NCBI GenBank assembly: GCA_958295665.1 | Contig: OY282560.1 | Location: forward strand, 46,872,333 to 46,936,332 | DNA: 64,000 nucleotides | Direction: 5' to 3' | Source: Tipula vernalis | Taxonomy: Eukaryota > Arthropoda > Insecta > Diptera > Tipulidae | In this document: positions 37,101 to 50,500 of the stretch, piece after piece | Position numbering within the stretch: the stretch's first letter is position 1 | Layout: the number at the start of each line of letters is the position of its first letter | Translations under genes and position numbers: made by a program | Notes under the pieces: generated by a model | The model's input: the letters and a program-made list of their open reading frames with translations, nothing else | Database searches by the model: none | Told to the model about the DNA's origin: nothing

Positions 37101-37883
37101 GAAAGTTGGCAAAATAAATACAGATCCTGAAGCCTATTGATAGAGCTATTGACCAATGTAATCGGAGCATTTTAGATTTTTGCCGTTCAAAATCTGTGGG
37201 CTAAAGCACAGTTGATTTTCAATAAAATCGAATTTTCTTTGAAATGGTTAGAAATATTCGAGCAATCCAAATGCAAGTTGGCAAAATAAATACAGATCCT
37301 GAAGCCTATTGATAGAGCTATTGACCAATGTAATCGGAGCATTTTAGATTTTTGCCGTTCAAAATCTGTGGGCTAAAGCACAGTTGATTCTCAATAAAAT
37401 CGAATTTTCTTTGAAATGGTTAGAAATATTCGAGCAATCCAAATGCAAGTTCTTAAAATAAATACAGATCCTGAAGCCTATTGATAGAGCTATTGACCAA
37501 TGTAATCGGAGCATTTTAGATTTTTGCCGTTCAAAATCTGTGGGCTAAAGCACAGTTGATTTTCAATAAAATCGAATTTTCTTTGAAATGGTTAGAAATA
37601 TTCGAGCAATCCAAATGCAAGTTCGCAAAATAAATACAGATCCTGAAGCCTATTGATAGAGCTATTGACCAATGTAATCGGAGCATTTTAGATTTTTGCC
37701 GTTCAAAATCTGTGGGCTAAAGCACAGTTGATTTTCAATAAAATCGAATTTTCTTTGAAATGGTTAGAAATATTCGAGCAATCCAAATGCAAGTTGGCAA
37801 AATAAATACAGATCCTGAAGCCTATTGATAGAGCTATTGACCAATGTAATCGGAGCATTTTAGATTTTTGACGTTCAAAATCT
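34123..37883 (+). repeat. Mixed-variant domain
   Basis: About 22 units. They include a 171-bp GGGGCC unit at 34789 preceded by a CAATTTGG unit, A81/C165 units near 34273 and 34960, ATGAGCTAAAG near 35476, GCCATTC at ~35979, GTTGGGAAAAT near 36763, TATACGAGC at 36911, ATGAAAG near 37100, and one unit with GATTCT (37390) and TTCTTAAAAT (~37451). The run A81-C165 unit, G, G, GCCATTC matches the run at about 25338-25843. TATACGAGC recurs at 38286, 1375 bp (8 units less 1 bp) away. Confidence 0.7.
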
Positions 37884-40118
37884 GGGGCCAAAGCACAGTT
37901 GATTTTCAATAAAATCGAATTTTCTTTGAAATGGTTAGAAATATTCGAGCAATCCAAATGCAAGTTGGCAAAATAAATACAGATCCTGAAGCCTATTGAT
38001 AGAGCTATTGACCAATGTAATCGGAGCATTTTAGATTTTTGCCGTTCAAAATCTATGGGCTAAAGCACAGTTGATTTTCAATAAAATCGAATTTTCTTTG
38101 AAATGGTTAGAAATATTCGAGCAATCCAAATGCAAGTTGGCAAAATAAATACAGATCCTGAAGCCTATTGATAGAGCTATTGACCAATGTAATCGGAGCA
38201 TTTTAGATTTTTGCCGTTCAAAATCTATGGGCTAAAGCACAGTTGATTTTCAATAAAATCGAATTTTCTTTGAAATGGTTAGAAATATACGAGCAATCCA
38301 AATGCAAGTTCGCAAAATAAATACAGATCCTGAAGCCTATTGATAGAGCTATTGACCAATGTAATCGGAGCATTTTAGATTTTTGCCGTTCAAAATCTGT
38401 GGGCTAAAGCACAGTTGATTTTCAATAAAATCGAATTTTCTTTGAAATGGTTAGAAATATTCGAGCAATCCAAATGCAAGTTGGCAAAATAAATACAGAT
38501 CCTGAAGCCTATTGATAGAGCTATTGACCAATGTAATCGGAGCATTTTAGATTTTTGCCGTTCAAAATCTATGGGCTAAAGCACAGTTGATTTTCAATAA
38601 AATCGAATTTTCTTTGAAATGGTTAGAAATATTCGAGCAATCCAAATGCAAGTTGGCAAAATAAATACAGATCCTGAAGCCTATTGATAGAGCTATTGAC
38701 CAATGTAATCGGAGCATTTTAGATTTTTGCCGTTCAAAATCTGTGGGCTAAAGCACAGTTGATTTTCAATAAAATCGAATTTTCTTTGAAATGGTTAGAA
38801 ATATTCGAGCAATCCAAATGCAAGTTGGCAAAATAAATACAGATCCTGAAGCCTATTGATAGAGCTATTGACCAATGTAATCGGAGCATTTTAGATTTTT
38901 GCCGTTCAAAATCTGTGGGCTAAAGCACAGTTGATTTTCAATAAAATCGAATTTTCTTTGAAATGGTTAGAAATATTCGAGCAATCCAAATGCAAGTTGG
39001 CAAAATAAATACAGATCCTGAAGCCTATTGATAGAGCTATTGACCAATGTAATCGGAGCATTTTAGATTTTTGCCGTTCAAAATCTATGGGCTAAAGCAC
39101 AGTTGATTTTCAATAAAATCGAATTTTCTTTGAAATGGTTAGAAATATTCGAGCAATCCAAATGCAAGTTGGCAAAATAAATACAGATCCTGAAGCCTAT
39201 TGATAGAGCTATTGACCAATGTAATCGGAGCATTTTAGATTTTTGCCGTTCAAAATCTGTGGGCTAAAGCACAGTTGATTTTCAATAAAATCGAATTTTC
39301 TTTGAAATGGTTAGAAATATTCGAGCAATCCAAATGCAAGTTGGCAAAATAAATACAGATCCTGAAGCCTATTGATAGAGCTATTGACCAATGTAATCGG
39401 AGCATTTTAGATTTTTGCCGTTCAAAATCTGTGGGCTAAAGCACAGTTGATTTTCAATAAAATCGAATTTTCTTTGAAATGGTTAGAAATATTCGAGCAA
39501 TCCAAATGCAAGTTGGCAAAATAAATACAGATCCTGAAGCCTATTGATAGAGCTATTGACCAATGTAATCGGAGCATTTTAGATTTTTGCCGTTCAAAAT
39601 CTATGGGCTAAAGCACAGTTGATTTTCAATAAAATCGAATTTTCTTTGAAATGGTTAGAAATATTCGAGCAATCCAAATGCAAGTTCGCAAAATAAATAC
39701 AGATCCTGAAGCCTATTGATAGAGCTATTGACCAATGTAATCGGAGCATTTTAGATTTTTGCCGTTCAAAATCTGTGGGCTAAAGCACAGTTGATTTTCA
39801 ATAAAATCGAATTTTCTTTGAAATGGTTAGAAATATTCGAGCAATCCAAATGCAAGTTGGCAAAATAAATACAGATCCTGAAGCCTATTGATAGAGCTAT
39901 TGACCAATGTAATCGGAGCATTTTAGATTTTTGCCGTTCAAAATCTGTGGGCTAAAGCACAGTTGATTTTCAATAAAATCGAATTTTCTTTGAAATGGTT
40001 AGAAATATTCGAGCAATCCAAATGCAAGTTGGCAAAATAAATACAGATCCTGAAGCCTATTGATAGAGCTATTGACCAATGTAATCGGAGCATTTTAGAT
40101 TTTTGCCGTTCAAAATCT
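37884..40118 (+). repeat. 13-monomer higher-order repeat, copy 1 (2235 bp)
   Basis: Bounded by GGGGCC units at 37884 and 40119. Reading position 81 unit by unit after the first GGGGCC gives A, A, G, A, G, G, A, G, G, A, G, G and then GGGGCC. C165 occurs only in the second and tenth units (near 38310 and 39687). The second unit also carries TATACGAGC. The GGGGCC unit at the start has GACGTTC instead of GCCGTTC. Confidence 0.85.
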
Positions 40119-40977
40119 GGGGCCAAAGCACAGTTGATTTTCAATAAAATCGAATTTTCTTTGAAATGGTTAGAAATATTCGAGCAATCCAAATGCAAGT
40201 TGGCAAAATAAATACAGATCCTGAAGCCTATTGATAGAGCTATTGACCAATGTAATCGGAGCATTTTAGATTTTTGCCGTTCAAAATCTATGGGCTAAAG
40301 CACAGTTGATTTTCAATAAAATCGAATTTTCTTTGAAATGGTTAGAAATATTCGAGCAATCCAAATGCAAGTTGGCAAAATAAATACAGATCCTGAAGCC
40401 TATTGATAGAGCTATTGACCAATGTAATCGGAGCATTTTAGATTTTTGCCGTTCAAAATCTGTGGGCCAAAGCACAGTTGATTTTCAATAAAATCGAATT
40501 TTCTTTGAAATGGTTAGAAATATTCGAGCAATCCAAATGCAAGTTGGCAAAATAAATACAGATCCTGAAGCCTATTGATAGAGCTATTGACCAATGTAAT
40601 CGGAGCATTTTAGATTTTTGCCGTTCAAAATCTGTGGGCTAAAGCACAGTTGATTTTCAATAAAATCGAATTTTCTTTGAAATGGTTAGAAATATTCGAG
40701 CAATCCAAATGCAAGTTGGCAAAATAAATACAGATCCTGAAGCCTATTGATAGAGCTATTGACCAATGTAATCGGAGCATTTTAGATTTTTGCCGTTCAA
40801 AATCTGTGGGCTAAAGCACAGTTGATTTTCAATAAAATCGAATTTTCTTTGAAATGGTTAGAAATATTCGAGCAATCCAAATGCAAGTTGGCAAAATAAA
40901 TACAGATCCTGAAGCCTATTGATAGAGCTATTGACCAATGTAATCGGAGCATTTTAGATTTTTGCCGTTCAAAATCT
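40119..40977 (+). repeat. 5-monomer spacer between the 13-monomer repeats
   Basis: Five units (859 bp) from the GGGGCC at 40119 to the GGGGCC at 40978, with position 81 reading A, G, G, G after the first. One unit has the substitution GTGGGCCAAAG near 40464. Copy 1 plus this spacer spans 18 monomers (3094 bp). Confidence 0.8.
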
Positions 40978-43212
40978 GGGGCCAAAGCACAGTTGATTTT
41001 CAATAAAATCGAATTTTCTTTGAAATGGTTAGAAATATTCGAGCAATCCAAATGCAAGTTGGCAAAATAAATACAGATCCTGAAGCCTATTGATAGAGCT
41101 ATTGACCAATGTAATCGGAGCATTTTAGATTTTTGCCGTTCAAAATCTATGGGCTAAAGCACAGTTGATTTTCAATAAAATCGAATTTTCTTTGAAATGG
41201 TTAGAAATATTCGAGCAATCCAAATGCAAGTTGGCAAAATAAATACAGATCCTGAAGCCTATTGATAGAGCTATTGACCAATGTAATCGGAGCATTTTAG
41301 ATTTTTGCCGTTCAAAATCTATGGGCTAAAGCACAGTTGATTTTCAATAAAATCGAATTTTCTTTGAAATGGTTAGAAATATTCGAGCAATCCAAATGCA
41401 AGTTCGCAAAATAAATACAGATCCTGAAGCCTATTGATAGAGCTATTGACCAATGTAATCGGAGCATTTTAGATTTTTGCCGTTCAAAATCTGTGGGCTA
41501 AAGCACAGTTGATTTTCAATAAAATCGAATTTTCTTTGAAATGGTTAGAAATATTCGAGCAATCCAAATGCAAGTTGGCAAAATAAATACAGATCCTGAA
41601 GCCTATTGATAGAGCTATTGACCAATGTAATCGGAGCATTTTAGATTTTTGCCGTTCAAAATCTATGGGCTAAAGCACAGTTGATTTTCAATAAAATCGA
41701 ATTTTCTTTGAAATGGTTAGAAATATTCGAGCAATCCAAATGCAAGTTGGCAAAATAAATACAGATCCTGAAGCCTATTGATAGAGCTATTGACCAATGT
41801 AATCGGAGCATTTTAGATTTTTGCCGTTCAAAATCTGTGGGCTAAAGCACAGTTGATTTTCAATAAAATCGAATTTTCTTTGAAATGGTTAGAAATATTC
41901 GAGCAATCCAAATGCAAGTTGGCAAAATAAATACAGATCCTGAAGCCTATTGATAGAGCTATTGACCAATGTAATCGGAGCATTTTAGATTTTTGCCGTT
42001 CAAAATCTGTGGGCTAAAGCACAGTTGATTTTCAATAAAATCGAATTTTCTTTGAAATGGTTAGAAATATTCGAGCAATCCAAATGCAAGTTGGCAAAAT
42101 AAATACAGATCCTGAAGCCTATTGATAGAGCTATTGACCAATGTAATCGGAGCATTTTAGATTTTTGCCGTTCAAAATCTATGGGCTAAAGCACAGTTGA
42201 TTTTCAATAAAATCGAATTTTCTTTGAAATGGTTAGAAATATTCGAGCAATCCAAATGCAAGTTGGCAAAATAAATACAGATCCTGAAGCCTATTGATAG
42301 AGCTATTGACCAATGTAATCGGAGCATTTTAGATTTTTGCCGTTCAAAATCTGTGGGCTAAAGCACAGTTGATTTTCAATAAAATCGAATTTTCTTTGAA
42401 ATGGTTAGAAATATTCGAGCAATCCAAATGCAAGTTGGCAAAATAAATACAGATCCTGAAGCCTATTGATAGAGCTATTGACCAATGTAATCGGAGCATT
42501 TTAGATTTTTGCCGTTCAAAATCTGTGGGCTAAAGCACAGTTGATTTTCAATAAAATCGAATTTTCTTTGAAATGGTTAGAAATATTCGAGCAATCCAAA
42601 TGCAAGTTGGCAAAATAAATACAGATCCTGAAGCCTATTGATAGAGCTATTGACCAATGTAATCGGAGCATTTTAGATTTTTGCCGTTCAAAATCTATGG
42701 GCTAAAGCACAGTTGATTTTCAATAAAATCGAATTTTCTTTGAAATGGTTAGAAATATTCGAGCAATCCAAATGCAAGTTCGCAAAATAAATACAGATCC
42801 TGAAGCCTATTGATAGAGCTATTGACCAATGTAATCGGAGCATTTTAGATTTTTGCCGTTCAAAATCTGTGGGCTAAAGCACAGTTGATTTTCAATAAAA
42901 TCGAATTTTCTTTGAAATGGTTAGAAATATTCGAGCAATCCAAATGCAAGTTGGCAAAATAAATACAGATCCTGAAGCCTATTGATAGAGCTATTGACCA
43001 ATGTAATCGGAGCATTTTAGATTTTTGCCGTTCAAAATCTGTGGGCTAAAGCACAGTTGATTTTCAATAAAATCGAATTTTCTTTGAAATGGTTAGAAAT
43101 ATTCGAGCAATCCAAATGCAAGTTGGCAAAATAAATACAGATCCTGAAGCCTATTGATAGAGCTATTGACCAATGTAATCGGAGCATTTTAGATTTTTGC
43201 CGTTCAAAATCT
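40978..43212 (+). repeat. 13-monomer higher-order repeat, copy 2 (2235 bp)
   Basis: Bounded by GGGGCC at 40978 and 43213, the same 2235-bp length as copy 1. The position-81 order is the same (A, A, G, A, G, G, A, G, G, A, G, G) and C165 again falls only in the second and tenth units (near 41404 and 42780). It lacks the TATACGAGC and GACGTTC changes of copy 1. Confidence 0.85.
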
Positions 43213-43555
43213 GGGGCCAAAGCACAGTTGATTTTCAATAAAATCGAATTTTCTTTGAAATGGTTAGAAATATTCGAGCAATCCAAATGCAAGTTGGCAA
43301 AATAAATACAGATCCTGAAGCCTATTGATAGAGCTATTGACCAATGTAATCGGAGCATTTTAGATTTTTGCCGTTCAAAATCTATGGGCTAAAGCACAGT
43401 TGATTTTCAATAAAATCGAATTTTCTTTGAAATGGTTAGAAATATTCGAGCAATCCAAATGCAAGTTGGCAAAATAAATACAGATCCTGAAGCCTATTGA
43501 TAGAGCTATTGACCAATGTAATCGGAGCATTTTAGATTTTTGCCGTTCAAAATCT

Positions 43556-45960
43556 GGGGCCAAAGCACAGTTGATTTTCAATAAAATCGAATTTTCTTTG
43601 AAATGGTTAGAAATATTCGAGCAATCCAAATGCAAGTTGGCAAAATAAATACAGATCCTGAAGCCTATTGATAGAGCTATTGACCAATGTAATCGGAGCA
43701 TTTTAGATTTTTGCCGTTCAAAATCTATGGGCTAAAGCACAGTTGATTTTCAATAAAATCGAATTTTCTTTGAAATGGTTAGAAATATTCGAGCAATCCA
43801 AATGCAAGTTGGCAAAATAAATACAGATCCTGAAGCCTATTGATAGAGCTATTGACCAATGTAATCGGAGCATTTTAGATTTTTGCCGTTCAAAATCTAT
43901 GGGCTAAAGCACAGTTGATTTTCAATAAAATCGAATTTTCTTTGAAATGGTTAGAAATATTCGAGCAATCCAAATGCAAATTCGCAAAATAAATACAGAT
44001 CCTGAAGCCTATTGATAGAGCTATTGACCAATGTAATCGGAGCATTTTAGATTTTTGCCGTTCAAAATCTGTGGGCTAAAGCACAGTTGATTTTCAATAA
44101 AATCGAATTTTCTTTGAAATGGTTAGAAATATTCGAGCAATCCAAATGCAAGTTGGCAAAATAAATACAGATCCTGAAGCCTATTGATAGAGCTATTGAC
44201 CAATGTAATCGGAGCATTTTAGATTTTTGCCGTTCAAAATCTATGGGCTAAAGCACAGTTGATTTTCAATAAAATCGAATTTTCTTTGAAATGGTTAGAA
44301 ATATTCGAGCAATCCAAATGCAAGTTGGCAAAATAAATACAGATCCTGAAGCCTATTGATAGAGCTATTGACCAATGTAATCGGAGCATTTTAGATTTTT
44401 GCCGTTCAAAATCTGTGGGCTAAAGCACAGTTGATTTTCAATAAAATCGAATTTTCTTTGAAATGGTTAGAAATATTCGAGCAATCCAAATGCAAGTTGG
44501 CAAAATAAATACAGATCCTGAAGCCTATTGATAGAGCTATTGACCAATGTAATCGGAGCATTTTAGATTTTTGCCGTTCAAAATCTGTGGGCTAAAGCAC
44601 AGTTGATTTTCAATAAAATCGAATTTTCTTTGAAATGGTTAGAAATATTCGAGCAATCCAAATGCAAGTTGGCAAAATAAATACAGATCCTGAAGCCTAT
44701 TGATAGAGCTATTGACCAATGTAATCGGAGCATTTTAGATTTTTGCCGTTCAAAATCTATGGGCTAACACAGTTGATTTTCAATAAAATCGAATTTTCTT
44801 TGAAATGGTTAGAAATATTCGAGCAATCCAAATGCAAGTTCGCAAAATAAATACAGATCCTGAAGCCTATTGATAGAGCTATTGACCAATGTAATCGGAG
44901 CATTTTAGATTTTTGCCGTTCAAAATCTGTGGGCTAAAGCACAGTTGATTTTCAATAAAATCGAATTTTCTTTGAAATGGTTAGAAATATTCGAGCAATC
45001 CAAATGCAAGTTGGCAAAATAAATACAGATCCTGAAGCCTATTGATAGAGCTATTGACCAATGTAATCGGAGCATTTTAGATTTTTGCCGTTCAAAATCT
45101 GTGGGCTAAAGCACAGTTGATTTTCAATAAAATCGAATTTTCTTTGAAATGGTTAGAAATATTCGAGCAATCCAAATGCAAGTTGGCAAAATAAATACAG
45201 ATCCTGAAGCCTATTGATAGAGCTATTGACCAATGTAATCGGAGCATTTTAGATTTTTGCCGTTCAAAATCTATGGGCTAAAGCACAGTTGATTTTCAAT
45301 AAAATCGAATTTTCTTTGAAATGGTTAGAAATATTCGAGCAATCCAAATGCAAGTTCGCAAAATAAATACAGATCCTGAAGCCTATTGATAGAGCTATTG
45401 ACCAATGTAATCGGAGCATTTTAGATTTTTGCCGTTCAAAATCTATGGGCTAAAGCACAGTTGATTTTCAATAAAATCGAATTTTCTTTGAAATGGTTAG
45501 AAATATTCGAGCAATCCAAATGCAAGTTCGCAAAATAAATACAGATCCTGAAGCCTATTGATAGAGCTATTGACCAATGTAATCGGAGCATTTTAGATTT
45601 TTGCCGTTCAAAATCTGTGGGCTAAAGCACAGTTGATTTTCAATAAAATCGAATTTTCTTTGAAATGGTTAGAAATATTCGAGCAATCCAAATGCAAGTT
45701 CGCAAAATAAATACAGATCCTGAAGCCTATTGATAGAGCTATTGACCAATGTAATCGGAGCATTTTAGATTTTTGCCGTTCAAAATCTGTGGGCTAAAGC
45801 ACAGTTGATTTTCAATAAAATCGAATTTTCTTTGAAATGGTTAGAAATATTCGAGCAATCCAAATGCAAGTTGGCAAAATAAATACAGATCCTGAAGCCT
45901 ATTGATAGAGCTATTGACCAATGTAATCGGAGCATTTTAGATTTTTGCCGTTCAAAATCT
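43556..45960 (+). repeat. 14-monomer derivative of the higher-order repeat (2405 bp)
   Basis: Runs from the GGGGCC at 43556 to the one at 45961. The position-81 order is A, A, G, A, G, G, A, G, G, A, A, G, G, i.e. the 13-unit pattern with one extra A81/C165 unit (near 45445-45530). The seventh unit has a 2-bp deletion (GGGCTAACAC, ~44763) and has acquired C165. The second unit has CAAATTCGC (~43978). The 343-bp segment 43213-43555 between it and copy 2 is two units. Confidence 0.8.
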
Positions 45961-47519
45961 GGGGCCAAAGCACAGTTGATTTTCAATAAAATCGAATTTT
46001 CTTTGAAATGGTTAGAAATATTCGAGCAATCCAAATGCAAGTTGGCAAAATAAATACAGATCCTGAAGCCTATTGATAGAGCTATTGACCAATGTAATCG
46101 GAGCATTTTAGATTTTTGCCGTTCAAAATCTGTGGGCTAAAGCACAGTTGATTTTCAATAAAATCGAATTTTCTTTGAAATGGTTAGAAATATTCGAGCA
46201 ATCCAAATGCAAGTTGGCAAAATAAATACAGATCCTGAAGCCTATTGATAGAGCTATTGACCAATGTAATCGGAGCATTTTAGATTTTTGCCGTTCAAAA
46301 TCTGGGGCCAAAGCACAGTTGATTTTCAATAAAATCGAATTTTCTTTGAAATGGTTAGAAATATTCGAGCAATCCAAATGCAAGTTGGCAAAATAAATAC
46401 AGATCCTGAAGCCTATTGATAGAGCTATTGACCAATGTAATCGGAGCATTTTAGATTTTTGCCGTTCAAAATCTGTGGGCTAAAGCACAGTTGATTTTCA
46501 ATAAAATCGAATTTTCTTTGAAATGGTTAGAAATATTCGAGCAATCCAAATGCAAGTTGGCAAAATAAATACAGATCCTGAAGCCTATTGATAGAGCTAT
46601 TGACCAATGTAATCGGAGCATTTTAGATTTTTGCCGTTCAAAATCTGTGGGCTAAAGCACAGTTGATTTTCAATAAAATCGAATTTTCTTTGAAATGGTT
46701 AGAAATATTCGAGCAATCCAAATGCAAGTTGGCAAAATAAATACAGATCCTGAAGCCTATTGATAGAGCTATTGACCAATGTAATCGGAGCATTTTAGAT
46801 TTTTGCCGTTCAAAATCTATGGGCTAAAGCACAGTTGATTTTCAATAAAATCGAATTTTCTTTGAAATGGTTAGAAATATTCGAGCAATCCAAATGCAAG
46901 TTGGCAAAATAAATACAGATCCTGAAGCCTATTGATAGAGCTATTGACCAATGTAATCGGAGCATTTTAGATTTTTGCCGTTCAAAATCTATGGGCTAAA
47001 GCACAGTTGATTTTCAATAAAATCGAATTTTCTTTGAAATGGTTAGAAATATTCGAGCAATCCAAATGCAAGTTCGCAAAATAAATACAGATCCTGAAGC
47101 CTATTGATAGAGCTATTGACCAATGTAATCGGAGCATTTTAGATTTTTGCCGTTCAAAATCTGTGGGCTAAAGCACAGTTGATTTTCAATAAAATCGAAT
47201 TTTCTTTGAAATGGTTAGAAATATTCGAGCAATCCAAATGCAAGTTGGCAAAATAAATACAGATCCTGAAGCCTATTGATAGAGCTATTGACCAATGTAA
47301 TCGGAGCATTTTAGATTTTTGCCGTTCAAAATCTATGGGCTAAAGCACAGTTGATTTTCAATAAAATCGAATTTTCTTTGAAATGGTTAGAAATATTCGA
47401 GCAATCCAAATGCAAGTTGGCAAAATAAATACAGATCCTGAAGCCTATTGATAGAGCTATTGACCAATGTAATCGGAGCATTTTAGATTTTTGCCGTTCA
47501 AAATCTGTGGGCTGCACAG
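45961..47519 (+). repeat. Transition segment with paired 171-bp units
   Basis: Two GGGGCC units two monomers apart (45961 and ~46304), followed here by G81 units instead of the usual A81. The order A, A (with C165), G, A resumes from about 46819, as at the start of the 13-unit repeat. It ends with a 3-bp deletion, GGGCTGCAC, near 47511. That deletion is absent at the equivalent place 6878 bp downstream and so marks the edge of the large duplication. Confidence 0.7.
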
Positions 47520-50500
47520 TTGATTTTCAATAAAATCGAATTTTCTTTGAAATGGTTAGAAATATTCGAGCAATCCAAATGCAAGTTGGCAAAATAAATA
47601 CAGATCCTGAAGCCTATTGATAGAGCTATTGACCAATGTAATCGGAGCATTTTAGATTTTTGCCGTTCAAAATCTGTGGGCTAAAGCACAGTTGATTTTC
47701 AATAAAATCGAATTTTCTTTGAAATGGTTAGAAATATTCGAGCAATCCAAATGCAAGTTGGCAAAATAAATACAGATCCTGAAGCCTATTGATAGAGCTA
47801 TTGACCAATGTAATCGGAGCATTTTAGATTTTTGCCGTTCAAAATCTATGGGCTAAAGCACAGTTGATTTTCAATAAAATCGAATTTTCTTTGAAATGGT
47901 TAGAAATATTCGAGCAATCCAAATACAAGTTCGCAAAATAAATACAGATCCTGAAGCCTATTGAGAGAGCTATTGACCAATGTAATCGGAGCATTTTAGA
48001 TTTTTGCCGTTCAAAATCTGTGGGCTAAAGCACAGTTGATTTTCAATAAAATCGAATTTTCTTTGAAATGGTTAGAAATATTCGAGCAATCCAAATGCAA
48101 GTTGGCAAAATAAATACAGATCCTGAAGCCTATTGATAGAGCTATTGACCAATGTAATCGGAGCATTTTAGATTTTTGCCGTTCAAAATCTGTGGGCTAA
48201 AGCACAGTTGATTTTCAATAAAATCGAATTTTCTTTGAAATGGTTAGAAATATTCGAGCAATCCAAATGCAAGTTGGCAAAATAAATACAGATCCTGAAG
48301 CCTATTGATAGAGCTATTGACCAATGTAATCGGAGCATTTTAGATTTTTGCCGTTCAAAATCTGTGGGCTAAAGCACAGTTGATTTTCAATAAAATCGAA
48401 TTTTCTTTGAAATGGTTAGAAATATTCGAGCAATCCAAATGCAAGTTGGCAAAATAAATACAGATCCTGAAGCCTATTGATAGAGCTATTGACCAATGTA
48501 ATCGGAGCATTTTAGATTTTTGCCGTACAAAATCTGTGGGCTAAAGCACAGTTGATTTTCAATAAAATCGAATTTTCTTTGAAATGGTTAGAAATATTCG
48601 AGCAATCCAAATGCAAGTTGGCAAAATAAATACAGATCCTGAAGCCTATTGATAGAGCTATTGACCAATGTAATCGGAGCATTTTAGAGTTTTGCCGTTC
48701 AAAATCTGTGGGCTAAAGCACAGTTGATTTTCAATAAAATCGAATTTTCTTTGAAATGGTTAGAAATATTCGAGCAATCCAAATGCAAGTTGGCAAAATA
48801 AATACAGATCCTGAAGCCTATTGATAGAGCTATTGACCAATGTAATCGGAGCATTTTAGATTTTTGCCGTTCAAAATCTGGGGCCAAAGCACAGTTGATT
48901 TTCAATAAAATCGAATTTTCTTTGAAATGGTTAGAAATATTCGAGCAATCCAAATGCAAGTTGGCAAAATAAATACAGATCCTGAAGCCTATTGATAGAG
49001 CTATTGACCAATGTAATCGGAGCATTTTAGATTTTTGCCGTTCAAAATCTATGGGCTAAAGCACAGTTGATTTTCAATAAAATCGAATTTTCTTTGAAAT
49101 GGTTAGAAATATTCGAGCAATCCAAATGCAAGTTGGCAAAATAAATACAGATCCTGAAGCCTATTGATAGAGCTATTGACCAATGTAATCGGAGCATTTT
49201 AGATTTTTGCCGTTCAAAATCTGTGGGCTAAAGCACAGTTGATTTTCAATAAAATCGAATTTTCTTTGAAATGGTTAGAAATATTCGAGCAATCCAAATG
49301 CAAGTTGGCAAAATAAATACAGATCCTGAAGCCTATTGATAGAGCTATTGACCAATGTAATCGGAGCATTTTAGATTTTTGCCGTTCAAAATCTGTGGGC
49401 TAAAGCACAGTTGATTTTCAATAAAATCGAATTTTCTTTGAAATGGTTAGAAATATTCGAGCAATCCAAATGCAAGTTGGCAAAATAAATACAGATCCTG
49501 AAGCCTATTGATAGAGCTATTGACCAATGTAATCGGAGCATTTTAGATTTTTGCCGTTCAAAATCTGTGGGCTAAAGCACAGTTGATTTTCAATAAAATC
49601 GAATTTTCTTTGAAATGGTTAGAAATATTCGAGCAATCCAAATGCAAGTTGGCAAAATAAATACAGATCCTGAAGCCTATTGATAGAGCTATTGACCAAT
49701 GTAATCGGAGCATTTTAGATTTTTGCCGTTCAAAATCTGTGGGCTAAAGCACAGTTGATTTTCAATAAAATCGAATTTTCTTTGAAATGGTTAGAAATAT
49801 TCGAGCAATCCAAATGCAAGTTCGCAAAATAAATACAGATCCTGAAGCCTATTGATAGAGCTATTGACCAATGTAATCGGAGCATTTTAGATTTTTGCCG
49901 TTCAAAATCTGTGGGCTAAAGCACAGTTGATTTTCAATAAAATCGAATTTTCTTTGAAATGGTTAGAAATATTCGAGCAATCCAAATGCAAGTTGGCAAA
50001 ATAAATACAGATCCTGAAGCCTATTGATAGAGCTATTGACCAATGTAATCGGAGCATTTTAGATTTTTGCCGTTCAAAATCTGTGGGCTAAAGCACAGTT
50101 GATTTTCAATAAAATCGAATTTTCTTTGAAATGGTTAGAAATATTCGAGCAATCCAAATGCAAGTTCGCAAAATAAATACAGATCCTGAAGCCTATTGAT
50201 AGAGCTATTGACCAATGTAATCGGAGCATTTTAGATTTTTGCCGTTCAAAATCTGTGGGCTAAAGCACAGTTGATTTTCAATAAAATCGAATTTTCTTTG
50301 AAATGGTTAGAAATATTCGAGCAATCCAAATGCAATTTGGCAAAATAAATACAGATCCTGAAGCCTATTGATAGAGCTATTGACCATTGTAATCGGAGCA
50401 TTTTAGATTTTTGCCGTTCAAAATCTGTGGGCTAAAGCACAGTTGATTTCCAATAAAATCGAATTTTCTTTGAAATGGTTAGAAATATTCGAGCAATCCA

